Source of the DNA: Pectobacterium brasiliense
GTDB lineage: Bacteria > Pseudomonadota > Gammaproteobacteria > Enterobacterales > Enterobacteriaceae
Direction: 5' to 3'
DNA: 64,000 nucleotides
Assembly: GCF_016950255.1 (NCBI RefSeq)
Contig: NZ_JACGFN010000001.1
Span: forward strand, 248,001 to 312,000
Shown: piece by piece, positions 26,658 through 36,052 of the stretch
Layout: every line of letters starts with the position of its first letter
How positions within the stretch are numbered: the first letter of the stretch is position 1
Made by a program: the position numbers and the translations under genes
Notes under the pieces: generated by a model
The model's database searches: none
What the model was told of the DNA's origin: nothing
What the model saw: only the letters and a program-made list of their open reading frames with translations

Positions 26658-26700
26658 TATAACTCTCCATGTATAACGATTTTAGTAATAATGACTACGG

Positions 26701-26807
26701 TTTTATTGCTAACTATTATTTCACTGTTAACGACAATGTTTTTCTAAACACGATTTCATTTCTAACTGCTGTTTCATTTCTAACTACTATTTCATTTCTA
26801 ACTACAA
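26701..26807. repeat. 18-bp tandem repeat upstream of a chemoreceptor gene
   Basis: Six units, five of 18 bases and one of 17. The last three (26754-26771, 26772-26789, 26790-26807) share TTTCATTTCTAACT and differ only in the last four bases; the first three are degenerate. The array lies between the start codon of the minus-strand chemoreceptor gene (26657) and its predicted sigma-28 promoter, so it should be in the 5' UTR. Nothing else is recognised in the 26658-27008 gap. Confidence 0.85.
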
Positions 26808-26811
26808 TGAG

Positions 26812-26838
26812 TTATCGGGCTTTCTTATCGCGATGTTA
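26812..26838 (-). promoter_or_regulatory. sigma-28 (FliA) promoter of the first chemoreceptor gene
   Basis: On the minus strand TAAC-N15-CCCGATAA, against the flagellar class III consensus TAAA-N15-GCCGATAA: one mismatch in each box and exact spacing. Confidence 0.75.
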
Positions 26839-27008
26839 GTGCTGAAGTAGGGGATAATAACATTTTGTGATGGCTATCAATGCGGGCTGTGCAAATGCAT
26901 AGTGTTTTATGGGAATACGGCCAAAACAACGTAGCTTACTGATTATTTAACGATTTATTTATCGTTGAATTCAGCCCTGACGTCATATCAGGGCTGAAGG
27001 ATCGAACG

Positions 27009-28943
27009 TTAGAAGGTGGTCCAGCCTGAATCCTGCGATTGTTTTGATGCAGGCGGCAGGCGTTTCTGCTGTGGCGGCAAACCGGAGAGATTCGCTTTGG
27101 GTTTGCGCCCCTCGTGATCGGATAGGCGGAAGTTCGCTACCATACTTTCCAGTATCGCAGACTGTTCTTCCAGCGAGTTAGCGGAGATAGAGGATTCCAT
27201 TACCAGCGCGGCATTCTGCTGTGTGGTGGTGTCCAGTTCGCTGATGGCACGGGAGATTTGCTCAATGCCGCGGCTTTGTTCATCGGAGGCGGAGGCAATT
27301 TCCCCCATGATGTCGTTAACGCGTGAGACAGAGGAGACAATCTGATCCATCGCCGTTCCCGCATTGGCTACCAACTGAGTGCCCACGTTGATACGCGACA
27401 CCGATTCAGATATCAGGCTGGCGATTTCTTTTGCCGCTTGCGAGGTGCGTTGAGAAAGCGTCCGCACCTCGCTGGCCACCACGGCGAACCCGCGACCTTG
27501 CTCACCGGCGCGTGCGGCTTCTACCGCGGCGTTGAGCGCCAGAATATTGGTCTGGAAAGCAATGCTGTTGATAACGGCGGTGATGTCGGCAATCTTCCGT
27601 GAACTGTCTGAAATACCTGACATTGTATCCACCACATTCCGTACCACTTCGCCGCCTTTGTGTGCATTTTGCGAGGCTTCAGTACTGATTTGGCTCGCTT
27701 GTTTGGCGTTTTCGGCGTTGTTTTTCACGGTCGATGTCAGTTCTTCCATGCTGGCGGCGGTTTCTACGACGGCGGCAGACTGCTGCTCGGTGCGTGAGGA
27801 GAGATCGCTGTTACCCGCGGCAATCTTGGCCGCAGAGGTGGATACGCTGTCCACGCTGTCACGCACATCGCTGATCATATGGCGCAGCTTCTCGTTCATT
27901 CTTCCCATGGCAGCCGTTAGCTGACCCAGCTCATCATCGCGGTCAGCCACGATTGTTGACGTCAGATCGCCTGCGGCGATTTTTTCCGCCAGAGAAAGGT
28001 TGTGAATCACGGGGCGGGTGATTTGGCGGGTAATCAGCAGCGAGATGATAATGCCGATCACGACAGCGATGAGGCCAATGATCATCGTGATGGTAGCGGA
28101 ACCGTATGCCAGTGCGTCATTCTTTTCTTTGACGATAGTGATAAGCGCTTTAATGGAGGCGCTGCTTTTATCCCCGCCGACCTTCACGCCGTCTTCGGCT
28201 TTTTTCAGATCGTTGACGCTCTGGAAGTAGTCAGCGTTGAGCTTTTTATAGCGGGTGACATAGCTTCGCAGTCCCTCTGCGGCAGCCTGTTGTTCAGGTG
28301 TCAGTGCCGCAGTGGCGGCCTGGTAGCTGCTGTCAAAGCGACCAAAAGCCTCATCGAGCTTTTTCGCCGCATCGGCATTTTGCTTAAGCTGCAATTCATA
28401 GGATAACTGCTTGAGTTCTGAAACCTGCGTTGCCAAATCTTCAGCCTGATATTGCGTTGCGCTATCAGAAGGCTGCTGGCGCAGTTTGGCGTAAAAATCC
28501 GTAGTAATGTTTTGCCCGTTGGCGGTGCTGATTTTGTCGCGATTTTCTACCACGCGCTGCGTGGCTTTCCCCATTTCGGTGATCGCGTTCTGGAATTCGG
28601 TCAGGTTCTGGCCGAGATCGTTGACGAGGGGCGCGCCTTCTGGACTCCATGAGAGTGTTTTCGCTTCACTGGTTAACTCTGAAGCATGTTTAACGAAGCC
28701 CGCCATAGTCTCACGCGACTTCTCTTCATACGAATAAAAATACTTCAGGCGGTTTATTTTGGCCTGAAAGACTTCGATGTTGATGTTGTAAATAAGGTTG
28801 GTTTTCTCATAAATATCACGAATTTCTCTGAAGCGACCTGCGCTCAGTAGCGATGCAATGATGACCAGTAGCAGGATCACCCCAAACCCAAGATACAGCT
28901 TTTGGGATATTTTAAGATTTCTGATTTTTTTGGCTAAGAACAT
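27009..28943 (-). CDS. methyl-accepting chemotaxis protein
   Basis: 644 residues with the same layout as its neighbour: transmembrane segments at about 17-37 and 281-303, periplasmic sensor, HAMP, signalling domain with [20 protein letters not shown], and a C-terminal GWTTF (xWxxF) tether. The membrane-proximal start ([20 protein letters not shown]) is almost identical to that of the other receptor, so these are tandem duplicates whose sensor domains have diverged. Start ATG 28943. A near-perfect sigma-28 promoter lies about 60 bp upstream. Confidence 0.95.
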   Translation of the reverse strand: MFLAKKIRNLKISQKLYLGFGVILLLVIIASLLSAGRFREIRDIYEKTNLIYNINIEVFQAKINRLKYFYSYEEKSRETMAGFVKHASELTSEAKTLSWSPEGAPLVNDLGQNLTEFQNAITEMGKATQRVVENRDKISTANGQNITTDFYAKLRQQPSDSATQYQAEDLATQVSELKQLSYELQLKQNADAAKKLDEAFGRFDSSYQAATAALTPEQQAAAEGLRSYVTRYKKLNADYFQSVNDLKKAEDGVKVGGDKSSASIKALITIVKEKNDALAYGSATITMIIGLIAVVIGIIISLLITRQITRPVIHNLSLAEKIAAGDLTSTIVADRDDELGQLTAAMGRMNEKLRHMISDVRDSVDSVSTSAAKIAAGNSDLSSRTEQQSAAVVETAASMEELTSTVKNNAENAKQASQISTEASQNAHKGGEVVRNVVDTMSGISDSSRKIADITAVINSIAFQTNILALNAAVEAARAGEQGRGFAVVASEVRTLSQRTSQAAKEIASLISESVSRINVGTQLVANAGTAMDQIVSSVSRVNDIMGEIASASDEQSRGIEQISRAISELDTTTQQNAALVMESSISANSLEEQSAILESMVANFRLSDHEGRKPKANLSGLPPQQKRLPPASKQSQDSGWTTF

Positions 28944-29003
28944 GACGTCTCTCCGGGATGAATTACTGGTGTCGGGTGTTAATAACGATATGACCCGTAA
29001 TGC

Positions 29004-29030
29004 TTATCGGATTTGTAGTGGTTTTTTTTA
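29004..29030 (-). promoter_or_regulatory. sigma-28 (FliA) promoter of the second chemoreceptor gene
   Basis: On the minus strand TAAA-N15-TCCGATAA: perfect -35, seven of eight in the -10, and exact spacing. The remaining gap to 29407 is AT-rich without a recognisable gene; it holds a hairpin CCTATGACGG / CCGCCATAGG (29363-29391) just past the citB stop that may end the citAB transcript, though it lacks a T-tract. Confidence 0.85.
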
Positions 29031-29407
29031 GTGTGAGTGAAGAAACTAATAATAATTTGTGAGGCTTCTCTCTTATTGTTGGACAACTGCACAGCTGGCG
29101 CTGGTTTAATTACCAATCTGCGTTATGTTAACCGTTATAAGAATAAACACAGAAAATTGTGATTGTTTTTTTAACTTTTAAAAAATAGAGAGGGAAATGG
29201 CTAATGTAGACATATATTGAAATATAAATAGGATAAAAATAACGAATGGTTAAGTTTGGACTTAATACGGGTGAAGTATACCGATTAGTGAATGACGTTA
29301 TTACCTTATCTGGCCTTTATCTTAATTTTTATCGTACACCGCCGTCTGGCTGTGCGTCATGTCCTATGACGGCTAACCTCACCGCCATAGGCCTGGGATT
29401 GCGAGAT

Positions 29408-30109
29408 CTAGCCGGTGCTTTTTGTGCGATACAGCCGACGTGGGTGACCAATCTTGCCGTAACGCATTTCGATGTCGAGGAACTGGTTTTCAACGCAGAA
29501 CTCCAGATAGCGGCGCGCTGTCGTTTTGCTGAGCCCGGTTTTTTCGACGATATCATCGACAGAATAGAGTGTCCCGCCGTCATCGTTGGCAAAAATCTGC
29601 TTGATCAGCCCTAGTGTGTTCTCTTCAATGCCTTTTGCTGACGAGGAGGTGGCTGTGCCGGATGATTGCAGCTGATAGAGAATATCGACGTTCTGCTGAT
29701 CGACAATTTTGTAAGTGTGCTGCGTTTTCACGAATTGAATAAATCGCTCCAGCGAAGAGCGTAGCCGTGGGTAGGAGAGCGGTTTGATAATGTAGTCAAA
29801 GGCTCCGCAGCGAATCGCCTGAGCGCAGGTATTCATATCGCTGGCGGCGGTAATAAAGATGACGGAACAGTCCATCCCTTTGAGAAGTTGGCTTTCAATC
29901 AGCGAAACCCCTTCACCGTCAGGCAAATAGTTATCCAGCAGGATCAGGCGCGGCCTATGTTGCTGAAGGAGCTTTTTGGCTTCAAAAAGCGTAGCGGCAA
30001 TCCCGACGACACGCAGATTGAAATGTTTCTCAATAAATTCAGCATGAATAGTTGCCAGCTTACTTTCATCTTCAACGATTAAGACATCGAAATGTTCAGT
30101 GTGCTGCAT
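29408..30109 (-). CDS. citB: citrate-responsive response regulator (CitB/DpiA family)
   Basis: 233 residues. An N-terminal receiver domain with acidic residues in IVEDES (about 11-16), phospho-acceptor Asp59 in LILLDNYLPDGEG, and the Lys in IIKPLSYPRL. The C-terminal half has the winged-helix domain of the CitB/DcuR type (SVDDIVEKTGLSKTTARRYL). It is downstream of the CitA-like kinase gene and beside the citrate genes, so it likely activates them when citrate is present without oxygen. Start ATG 30109. Confidence 0.92.
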   Translation of the reverse strand: MQHTEHFDVLIVEDESKLATIHAEFIEKHFNLRVVGIAATLFEAKKLLQQHRPRLILLDNYLPDGEGVSLIESQLLKGMDCSVIFITAASDMNTCAQAIRCGAFDYIIKPLSYPRLRSSLERFIQFVKTQHTYKIVDQQNVDILYQLQSSGTATSSSAKGIEENTLGLIKQIFANDDGGTLYSVDDIVEKTGLSKTTARRYLEFCVENQFLDIEMRYGKIGHPRRLYRTKSTG

Positions 30110-30200
30110 GGTGTGAATCCCTGTTAGTCTCTGAATTATAAAATAGTGTGTCCGCTGTACCTCAAGCGGCCTGTGCGTTATTCACTACGCGCCGCTTAAA

Positions 30201-31796
30201 TTATTGGGGGGACATCGGAATAAATAGGGAAAATATGCTGCCATTCGGCTGGTTGGCCGAGACTTCGATCATTCCCTGAGCCTGATTGACGTAGCTGGCT
30301 ACCAGATGCAGCCCCAGCCCGTGATCGCCCTGTGTTTTGCTGGTCACGCCCATTTCAAACAGGCTATCGGCAATGGCCGGATCGATACCCGTTCCCTGAT
30401 CGGCGACTTCAATAACCAGCTCTTGTTCGCTGTTATAGATATACACCTCGACAGGATAATGTGGCGCGGTGGTGGCTAATGTGGCTTCCATCGCGTTATC
30501 CAGCAAATTACCAATGATGGACATCAGTTCCGTTTCGCTCAGAGTGGGTGGAATATGGGTGAGCTGGCAGCGTGGGTCGAAAACAATCTCAATGCCTTTT
30601 TCCCGTGCTGTCGCGTACTTGCCCAGCAGCAGACCGCACAGCGCGGGTGAACAGAAGCGGCGCGAAACAAAATCCAGCACCACCTGCGCGCTTTCCGACT
30701 GCGCTTCAATATATTTGATGGCTTCGTCATAGCGTTTTAGGTGCAGTAGCCCAGCCAGCGTCGCTGTCCAGTTCAACTGCTCATGGCGCAAAATGCGCAG
30801 ACTATTCGCGTAACGCTTCACCTGACTGAGTTGCATGCTAAGCGTATGAATATCGTTTTTACCGCGGAAGCTGATGACCCAACCCTGAAGCTCATCTTCC
30901 AGCATGATCCGCACCCGGCTGGCAATCACGGTAGCGTGGTTAAAACGACAGATTTCATCGTGGGTGTCGCTGTTCCACATGGCCTCGCCGGAGAAAAAGG
31001 GCACAGGCTTAATGACGGTATCAATCGGCTTGCCGCGCAACAGATAAGACGGTTCGTTCAGTCCGAGGATTTCTTTAGCGGCATGGTTAATGGCAGCAAT
31101 GCGGTGCTGCTTATCGATGGCGATCACGCCTTCGTAGATCGATTCGAGCAGCGCCTTTTGCTGCCTGACCAGCATACGAATCTCAAGAGGTTCGAGACCA
31201 AACATCTGTTTCTTCAGATTACGCGAGAACCACCAGGAAAAGAGAAACAGCGCGACAAACATCGCCAGAATCGCCAGCAGGATATGCGCCAGTTTACTGA
31301 ACGTCAGGTTATCGATATGGGTTTTCAGATAGCCGACGGAGACAATGCCAACAACCTGAGCATCAGCCACGATCGGTGCTTTGCTGCGTAGAGAAATGCC
31401 AATGCCGCCCCGGCGCACGGTGATAGTGCTTTTCCCGGCGAGTACCTCAACATTATCACCGCCCACCATCTGCGTGCCGACAAGACTGGCATCTTCAGAA
31501 TGAAACAGGTGATGTGCCTGATCATCCCCGATCACGATATAGCTGGCGTCGCTGCGCAGCTTCAACTGCTGAACGAGCGTGCTGATCTGCCTGGTGTCTT
31601 TATGCTTAACCGACTCAATCAGGGACGGGATGATGGCGATTTCTCTGGCCTGTACCTGCGCGCGCGTACCCAGCTCGGAATACAGCTGCTTATCGATATC
31701 GTGATAATAATAAATACCCGTCATCAGAAGTAACGAAGAGAAGAAGACGATCAAATAGATAAATAATTTGATATGAAAGGAAAGTCTCACTCTCAT
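30201..31796 (-). CDS. citA: citrate sensor histidine kinase (CitA/DpiB family)
   Basis: 531 residues. Transmembrane segments at about 8-30 and 169-190 flank a periplasmic PDC/PAS sensor with SLRSKAPI (about 135-142), the conserved ligand-pocket region of CitA-type proteins. A cytoplasmic PAS domain (about 212-310) follows, then the phospho-acceptor His338 in RILRHEQLNW, and the ATPase domain with NLLDNAMEA, ADQGTGIDP and GLGLHLV. The response regulator gene follows 91 bp downstream. It faces the citrate carrier gene across a 419-bp divergent region. Confidence 0.93.
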   Translation of the reverse strand: MRVRLSFHIKLFIYLIVFFSSLLLMTGIYYYHDIDKQLYSELGTRAQVQAREIAIIPSLIESVKHKDTRQISTLVQQLKLRSDASYIVIGDDQAHHLFHSEDASLVGTQMVGGDNVEVLAGKSTITVRRGGIGISLRSKAPIVADAQVVGIVSVGYLKTHIDNLTFSKLAHILLAILAMFVALFLFSWWFSRNLKKQMFGLEPLEIRMLVRQQKALLESIYEGVIAIDKQHRIAAINHAAKEILGLNEPSYLLRGKPIDTVIKPVPFFSGEAMWNSDTHDEICRFNHATVIASRVRIMLEDELQGWVISFRGKNDIHTLSMQLSQVKRYANSLRILRHEQLNWTATLAGLLHLKRYDEAIKYIEAQSESAQVVLDFVSRRFCSPALCGLLLGKYATAREKGIEIVFDPRCQLTHIPPTLSETELMSIIGNLLDNAMEATLATTAPHYPVEVYIYNSEQELVIEVADQGTGIDPAIADSLFEMGVTSKTQGDHGLGLHLVASYVNQAQGMIEVSANQPNGSIFSLFIPMSPQ

Positions 31797-32215
31797 GATG
31801 TGCGGTAACCTGCTGATGAACGAAAAATAGCTGATAAATTTATCACGAATGGTAATAAGAATGGGCTGAGAGGAAAAAACTTGTGAGCAATAACACGTTT
31901 AAATATGTTGTTACCAATATGATGAGGGTAATAAATAGATAAAATTAAACGCATCTGTTTTGTTTAATAAACAACTTAATTACGTTTTATCAACATAGTT
32001 ATTTTTAGGAAATAAAAACCATAAACTCCATAAAAACCGTAAAATTTATTTTGAGCGTAAAATCATCTAAATGCCTGCGTAATAAACGATTTTTGAATAT
32101 AAACCATAAAAACCATAAACGCCTTTAAAACTCGTTTTTTAATTTGAAGGGAATCACATAATAATAAGTAACCGCCCCCTATCATTCGCGGACAAAATAA
32201 AACGGGGACAGAGTT
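31797..32215. promoter_or_regulatory. citA-citS divergent control region
   Basis: 419 bp, very AT-rich. The ten-mer AAACCATAAA occurs exactly three times (32016-32025, 32101-32110, 32110-32119), with degenerate forms near 32029-32043; these are candidate CitB sites. A CRP-like TGTGA-GCAATA-ACACG lies at 31882-31897. GGGGACAGAG before ATG 32216 is the carrier's ribosome binding site. The roles of the motifs are inference. Confidence 0.5.
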
Positions 32216-33586
32216 ATGAGTACGACTGATGATTCATATATTGTGGTAAATAATGAGGCGGCTGGGAAGGCCTCATTAAAGCAAAAATGGTGGCATGTTC
32301 TGGATACCTATAAAGTAGGTATTATCCCTGTGCCACTCTTTTTGCTGGCGGGGGTATTAATCGGCATCGACTGCCTGAGTGGCAAGCTGCCAAGCGACAT
32401 CGTCGTGATGGTGGCGACACTGGCGTTCTTCGGGTTTGCCTGCGGCGAATTTGGTAAACGTCTGCCGATTATCGGCAAGATGGGGGCGGCGGCAATCTGT
32501 GCGACCTTTATCCCCTCGGCGATGGTGCATTATGGCCTGCTGCCGGACGTTGTCGTTGAATCCACGACCAAGTTCTATAAAAGCACCAACATCCTGTATC
32601 TCTATATCTGCTGCATCATTGTAGGCAGCATCATGAGTATGAATCGGCAGACGCTGATTCAGGGCTTTCTGCGTATTTTCTTTCCTATGCTGTGCGGTGA
32701 AGTCGCCGGCATGCTGGTGGGCATGGGCGTAGGTATTGCGCTCGGCCTGGATCCGTTCCAAATCTTCTTCTTCCTGATTCTGCCGATTATGGCGGGCGGT
32801 GTGGGTGAAGGAGCTATCCCATTATCTATCGGCTATGCCACGATTCTGCATATGGATCAGGGCGTTGCGCTGGGGCGCGTCTTGCCTATCGTTATGCTGG
32901 GTAGCCTGACCGCCATCATCCTTGCCGGTGTTCTGAATCAGTTGGGTAAACGCTATCCACACCTGACCGGTGAAGGCGAACTGATGCCGAATAAAGACAA
33001 TAATCTGGGCGGTGGCGCAAGCAGCGCACCGGCTTCTGCCTTTAGCGGCAAAGCAGATGTCACGACGATTGCTTCTGGCGCGCTGCTGGCAATCCTGCTG
33101 TATATGGTGGGTATGCTTGGTCACAAAGTCATTGGTCTGCCTGCACCCGTTGGCATGTTGTTCGCGGCGGTGTTGGTGAAGCTGGCTCACGGTGTTTCAC
33201 CGAAAATGCTGGAAGGTTCTCAGGTCGTTTACAAATTCTTCCAGACCTCTGTGACGTATCCGATTCTGTTTGCCGTTGGCGTGGCGATTACGCCGTGGCA
33301 GGAACTGGTGAACGCTTTTACGATTCAAAACCTGCTGGTGATTATTTCTACCGTGGTGACGCTGGTTGCGACCGGTTTCTTTGTGGGTAGAAAAATCGGT
33401 ATGCACCCGATTGATGTTGCCATTATTTCCTGTTGCCAGAGCGGACAGGGCGGTACCGGTGACGTCGCAATTCTGACGGCAGGTAATCGTATGGTGTTGA
33501 TGCCATTCGCGCAGATTGCTACGCGTATCGGCGGTGCGATTAACGTGTCGATTTCACTGTTGGTGCTCGCCAACTTTTTAGTCTGA
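32216..33586 (+). CDS. citS: citrate carrier of the 2-hydroxycarboxylate transporter family
   Basis: 456 residues, hydrophobic, about eleven transmembrane segments, homologous to Klebsiella CitS. The two family re-entrant loop motifs are seen: GGVGEGAIPLS (about residues 197-207) and the later GQGGTGDVAIL (about 410-420). The family includes Na+-citrate symporters and citrate/lactate or citrate/malate exchangers; which type this is cannot be decided by eye. It heads the citrate operon, divergent from citAB. Confidence 0.93.
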   Translation: MSTTDDSYIVVNNEAAGKASLKQKWWHVLDTYKVGIIPVPLFLLAGVLIGIDCLSGKLPSDIVVMVATLAFFGFACGEFGKRLPIIGKMGAAAICATFIPSAMVHYGLLPDVVVESTTKFYKSTNILYLYICCIIVGSIMSMNRQTLIQGFLRIFFPMLCGEVAGMLVGMGVGIALGLDPFQIFFFLILPIMAGGVGEGAIPLSIGYATILHMDQGVALGRVLPIVMLGSLTAIILAGVLNQLGKRYPHLTGEGELMPNKDNNLGGGASSAPASAFSGKADVTTIASGALLAILLYMVGMLGHKVIGLPAPVGMLFAAVLVKLAHGVSPKMLEGSQVVYKFFQTSVTYPILFAVGVAITPWQELVNAFTIQNLLVIISTVVTLVATGFFVGRKIGMHPIDVAIISCCQSGQGGTGDVAILTAGNRMVLMPFAQIATRIGGAINVSISLLVLANFLV

Positions 33587-33701
33587 TGCCATGCAGAAAA
33601 TAAGAAGGCGCTGGGCTAAAGAAAGATTGTATTAAAAATAAGTTGAGTTAACGGAATAAAAAACGCCAATGCGCGTGGGTTTATTTTGCACAGGAAATAT
33701 T

Positions 33702-34586
33702 ATGAAACTTGCAAGCTATCGTTATAACGGTAAGGACAGTTACGGCATTTATACGCCAACGGGATTAATCGATCTCGGCGGTAAAATTGGCCACCGTTAC
33801 CCCGATCTGAAAACACTGCTGGCGCAGAATGCGTTACATGTGGCACACGAATTCAGTATGAGTACGCCGGATATTCCGGTCGCGGAGGTGACGTTCTTAC
33901 CGGTTATTACCGCACCAGGGAAAATCCTGTGCGTGGGAATGAATTACGCCGCTAAACGTCAGGAGTTTAATGAAGAGAATCCCGCGCCAACATTATTTGT
34001 GCGCTTTGCGGATTCGCAAACCGGACATGCGACGCCGGTAATCAAACCGCATTACTCCAGCGAGTTCGATTATGAAGGCGAGCTGGCGGTCGTTATCGGT
34101 AAAGGTGGACAGAATATTTCTCAGGATGTCGCGCTCTCACATGTTGCAGGCTACAGCTGCTACATGGATGGTTCTGCGCGTGACTGGCAGCACAGCTGGT
34201 TTACCGCAGGCAAGAACTGGCAGAAAACCGGTGCGTTCGGCCCCTATCTGACCACCACGGATGAAATTCCCGATCCGCATGTGCTGGCAATCCGCACCTA
34301 TCTGAATGGCCGCATGGTGCAGGACGACAATACCAGCAGCATGATCCACAAAGTCGCTGAACTGATTGAATACATCAGCACCTTCACCGAACTGAGTGCC
34401 GGCGACGTGATCATTACCGGTTCACCGGGTGGCGTGGGTAAAAAACGCAATCCACCGCTGTTTATGAACGCGGGTGACTGCATTGAAGTTGAAATCGAAA
34501 ACATTGGCCATTTGCGTAACACCATCGTGGATGCCGCTGCGCCAGTGAAATCGGTTCCGGCAGCCGCTGAAGCCGTTGCGCACTGA
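33702..34586 (+). CDS. fumarylacetoacetate hydrolase (FAH) family protein in the citrate operon
   Basis: 294 residues from ATG 33702, preceded by AGGAAA; the longer frame from 33669 is not supported. The catalytic FAH fold covers about residues 75-290: GMNYAAKRQEF, the metal-binding Glu residues in FDYEGELAVVIG, the Asp in YMDGSARDWQ, the Lys in GKNWQKTGAFGP and the TGSPGGVG loop. Family members are hydrolases of acylpyruvates or decarboxylases and hydratases of 2-keto acids. Its place between the carrier and citC suggests action on a product of citrate cleavage; soluble oxaloacetate decarboxylase is the leading idea, inferred from context and from known FAH-family enzymes with that activity. 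Confidence 0.88.
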   Translation: MKLASYRYNGKDSYGIYTPTGLIDLGGKIGHRYPDLKTLLAQNALHVAHEFSMSTPDIPVAEVTFLPVITAPGKILCVGMNYAAKRQEFNEENPAPTLFVRFADSQTGHATPVIKPHYSSEFDYEGELAVVIGKGGQNISQDVALSHVAGYSCYMDGSARDWQHSWFTAGKNWQKTGAFGPYLTTTDEIPDPHVLAIRTYLNGRMVQDDNTSSMIHKVAELIEYISTFTELSAGDVIITGSPGGVGKKRNPPLFMNAGDCIEVEIENIGHLRNTIVDAAAPVKSVPAAAEAVAH

Positions 34587-34641
34587 ATAGCCGTGTCAGT
34601 ACCAGGCTGCCGGCGCTAAACCGGCAGCCTGCAATAGATTG

Positions 34642-34662
34642 CCTAAATAATTCGAGTTGCAG
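34642..34662. repeat. remnant of the palindromic intergenic repeat, overlapping the citC leader
   Basis: CCTAAATAATTCGAGTTGCA reads, on the opposite strand, like the arm of the palindromic repeat at 40075-40174 (GTAACTTGAGTTATTTAGGG). Only one arm is present. The last bases (AGG) merge into the AGGAAG ribosome binding site of citC. Confidence 0.5.
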
Positions 34663-34673
34663 GAAGAACCGTG

Positions 34674-35738
34674 ATGTATGCCAATGATTCCGTCTTTTTT
34701 GACACGCTGGATGTGCGCCTTCGGGAGCAAGAGAGGAACGCGGTGCGCCAGTTCCTCGCACACTGCCAGCTCGGCATGGATGACGATATTGACATCGTTG
34801 TGGTTGGCAAACGGGGCGGGCGGCTGATTGCCTGCGCAGGGCTGGCCGCCAATACCATAAAGTGCGTTGCGGTCGATCCTGAATTTAGACACCTCAATCT
34901 GGGCGTGCAGGTGGTGAATGAAGTGATGCAGCAGGCGGCGCAGCGCGGCCACTTCCACCTGTTTCTCTATACTCGACCGGAAAATGTCGACATCTTTCGC
35001 GGATGTGGCTTCTACCCGCTGGTGTGTTATCAGGACAATGCGGTGCTGATGGAAAACACGCCGATTGGCATCCAACAGTATTGCCAGTCTTTGGCGGCCT
35101 TTGCGTACCCTGAACCGCTCGCGACGCGGACAGATAAAAAGATCGGCGCGATTGTGATGAACGCGAACCCTTTCACGCTGGGCCACCGCTATCTGGCGGA
35201 GCATGCGGCACAGTCGTGTGACTGGCTGCACGTCTTCGTGGTGCGGGAAGACGTGTCCTTTTTCCCGTTCAGCGAGCGTCTGGAGATGGTGCAGCGCGGC
35301 GTGGAACACATCCGCAATGTGACGGTACATGCCGGTTCGAACTACATGATCTCTAAGGCGACCTTTCCCGGCTATTTCCTGAAGGAAGAGAAACTCATCA
35401 CCCGTGCCCATGCGGCGCTGGATTTACTCATTTTCAGGAAATATATCGCGCCGGCGCTCGGTATTACCCAGCGCTTCGTCGGCACCGAACCCTTTTGCCC
35501 GGTGACGTATCAGTACAACCAGGACATGCACTACTGGCTGGAGAAAGACCAAACGGTGTCTTCCCCGGCGCTAAGCGTGGTTGAAATTGAACGTAAACGG
35601 CAAACCTCAGGACTGGCTATTTCCGCTTCGGAAGTCAGGAAATTACTCAAGCTTCGGCAGTACAGCCGTATTCAGGACATCGTGCCAGCCTCAACCTTTG
35701 CGCATTTACAGCACTACTACGAGCCCGAATACGCGTAA
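34674..35738 (+). CDS. citC: [citrate (pro-3S)-lyase] ligase
   Basis: 354 residues from ATG 34674 (a GTG lies one codon earlier); AGGAAG seven bases upstream fits this ATG best. It acetylates the CitD prosthetic group, switching citrate lyase on. An N-terminal GNAT-like domain (AVDPEFRHLNLG) is followed by a nucleotidyltransferase domain with NANPFTLGHRYL, the HxGH-like motif (about residues 159-170). First of citCDEFXG. Confidence 0.96.
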   Translation: MYANDSVFFDTLDVRLREQERNAVRQFLAHCQLGMDDDIDIVVVGKRGGRLIACAGLAANTIKCVAVDPEFRHLNLGVQVVNEVMQQAAQRGHFHLFLYTRPENVDIFRGCGFYPLVCYQDNAVLMENTPIGIQQYCQSLAAFAYPEPLATRTDKKIGAIVMNANPFTLGHRYLAEHAAQSCDWLHVFVVREDVSFFPFSERLEMVQRGVEHIRNVTVHAGSNYMISKATFPGYFLKEEKLITRAHAALDLLIFRKYIAPALGITQRFVGTEPFCPVTYQYNQDMHYWLEKDQTVSSPALSVVEIERKRQTSGLAISASEVRKLLKLRQYSRIQDIVPASTFAHLQHYYEPEYA

Positions 35739-35761
35739 TTAAAATTAATCAGGATAAGTCT

Positions 35762-36052
35762 ATGAAGATTGTTAAGGAGTCCCTTGCTGGCACCTTTGAA
35801 TCCAGCGATTTGCTGGTCAAAGTGGCACCGGCTGACGGGAAACTCACCGTGGTCATTAACAGCGAAGTCATGAAACAGTTCGGTCACCAAATCAAACAGG
35901 TCGTGAATGATACGCTGAAAGAACTGGGCGTACAGGAAGGGACGATCATTGTGGATGACAAAGGCGCACTGGATTGTGTCATTCGTGCTCGCGTGCAAAG
36001 CGCGGTACTGCGCGCCGCAGACGGACAGCAGATTGAATGGGAGAAATTGTAA
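35762..36052 (+). CDS. citD: citrate lyase gamma subunit (acyl carrier protein)
   Basis: 96 residues, the usual length. It carries the phosphoribosyl-dephospho-CoA arm on the conserved serine of GTFESSD (Ser14 by family numbering). Its stop overlaps the citE start (TAATG), so the two are coupled. Confidence 0.96.
   Translation: MKIVKESLAGTFESSDLLVKVAPADGKLTVVINSEVMKQFGHQIKQVVNDTLKELGVQEGTIIVDDKGALDCVIRARVQSAVLRAADGQQIEWEKL

Noticed and set aside
26701..26807. CRISPR array
   Set aside because: Units are adjacent 18-mers without unique spacers and there are no cas genes.
29246..29614. 122-codon plus-strand frame overlapping citB
   Set aside because: More than half is antisense to citB and the start region has no support.
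34596..35411. 271-codon open frame opposite citC
   Set aside because: Mirror of citC; Arg/His-rich product without recognisable domain.
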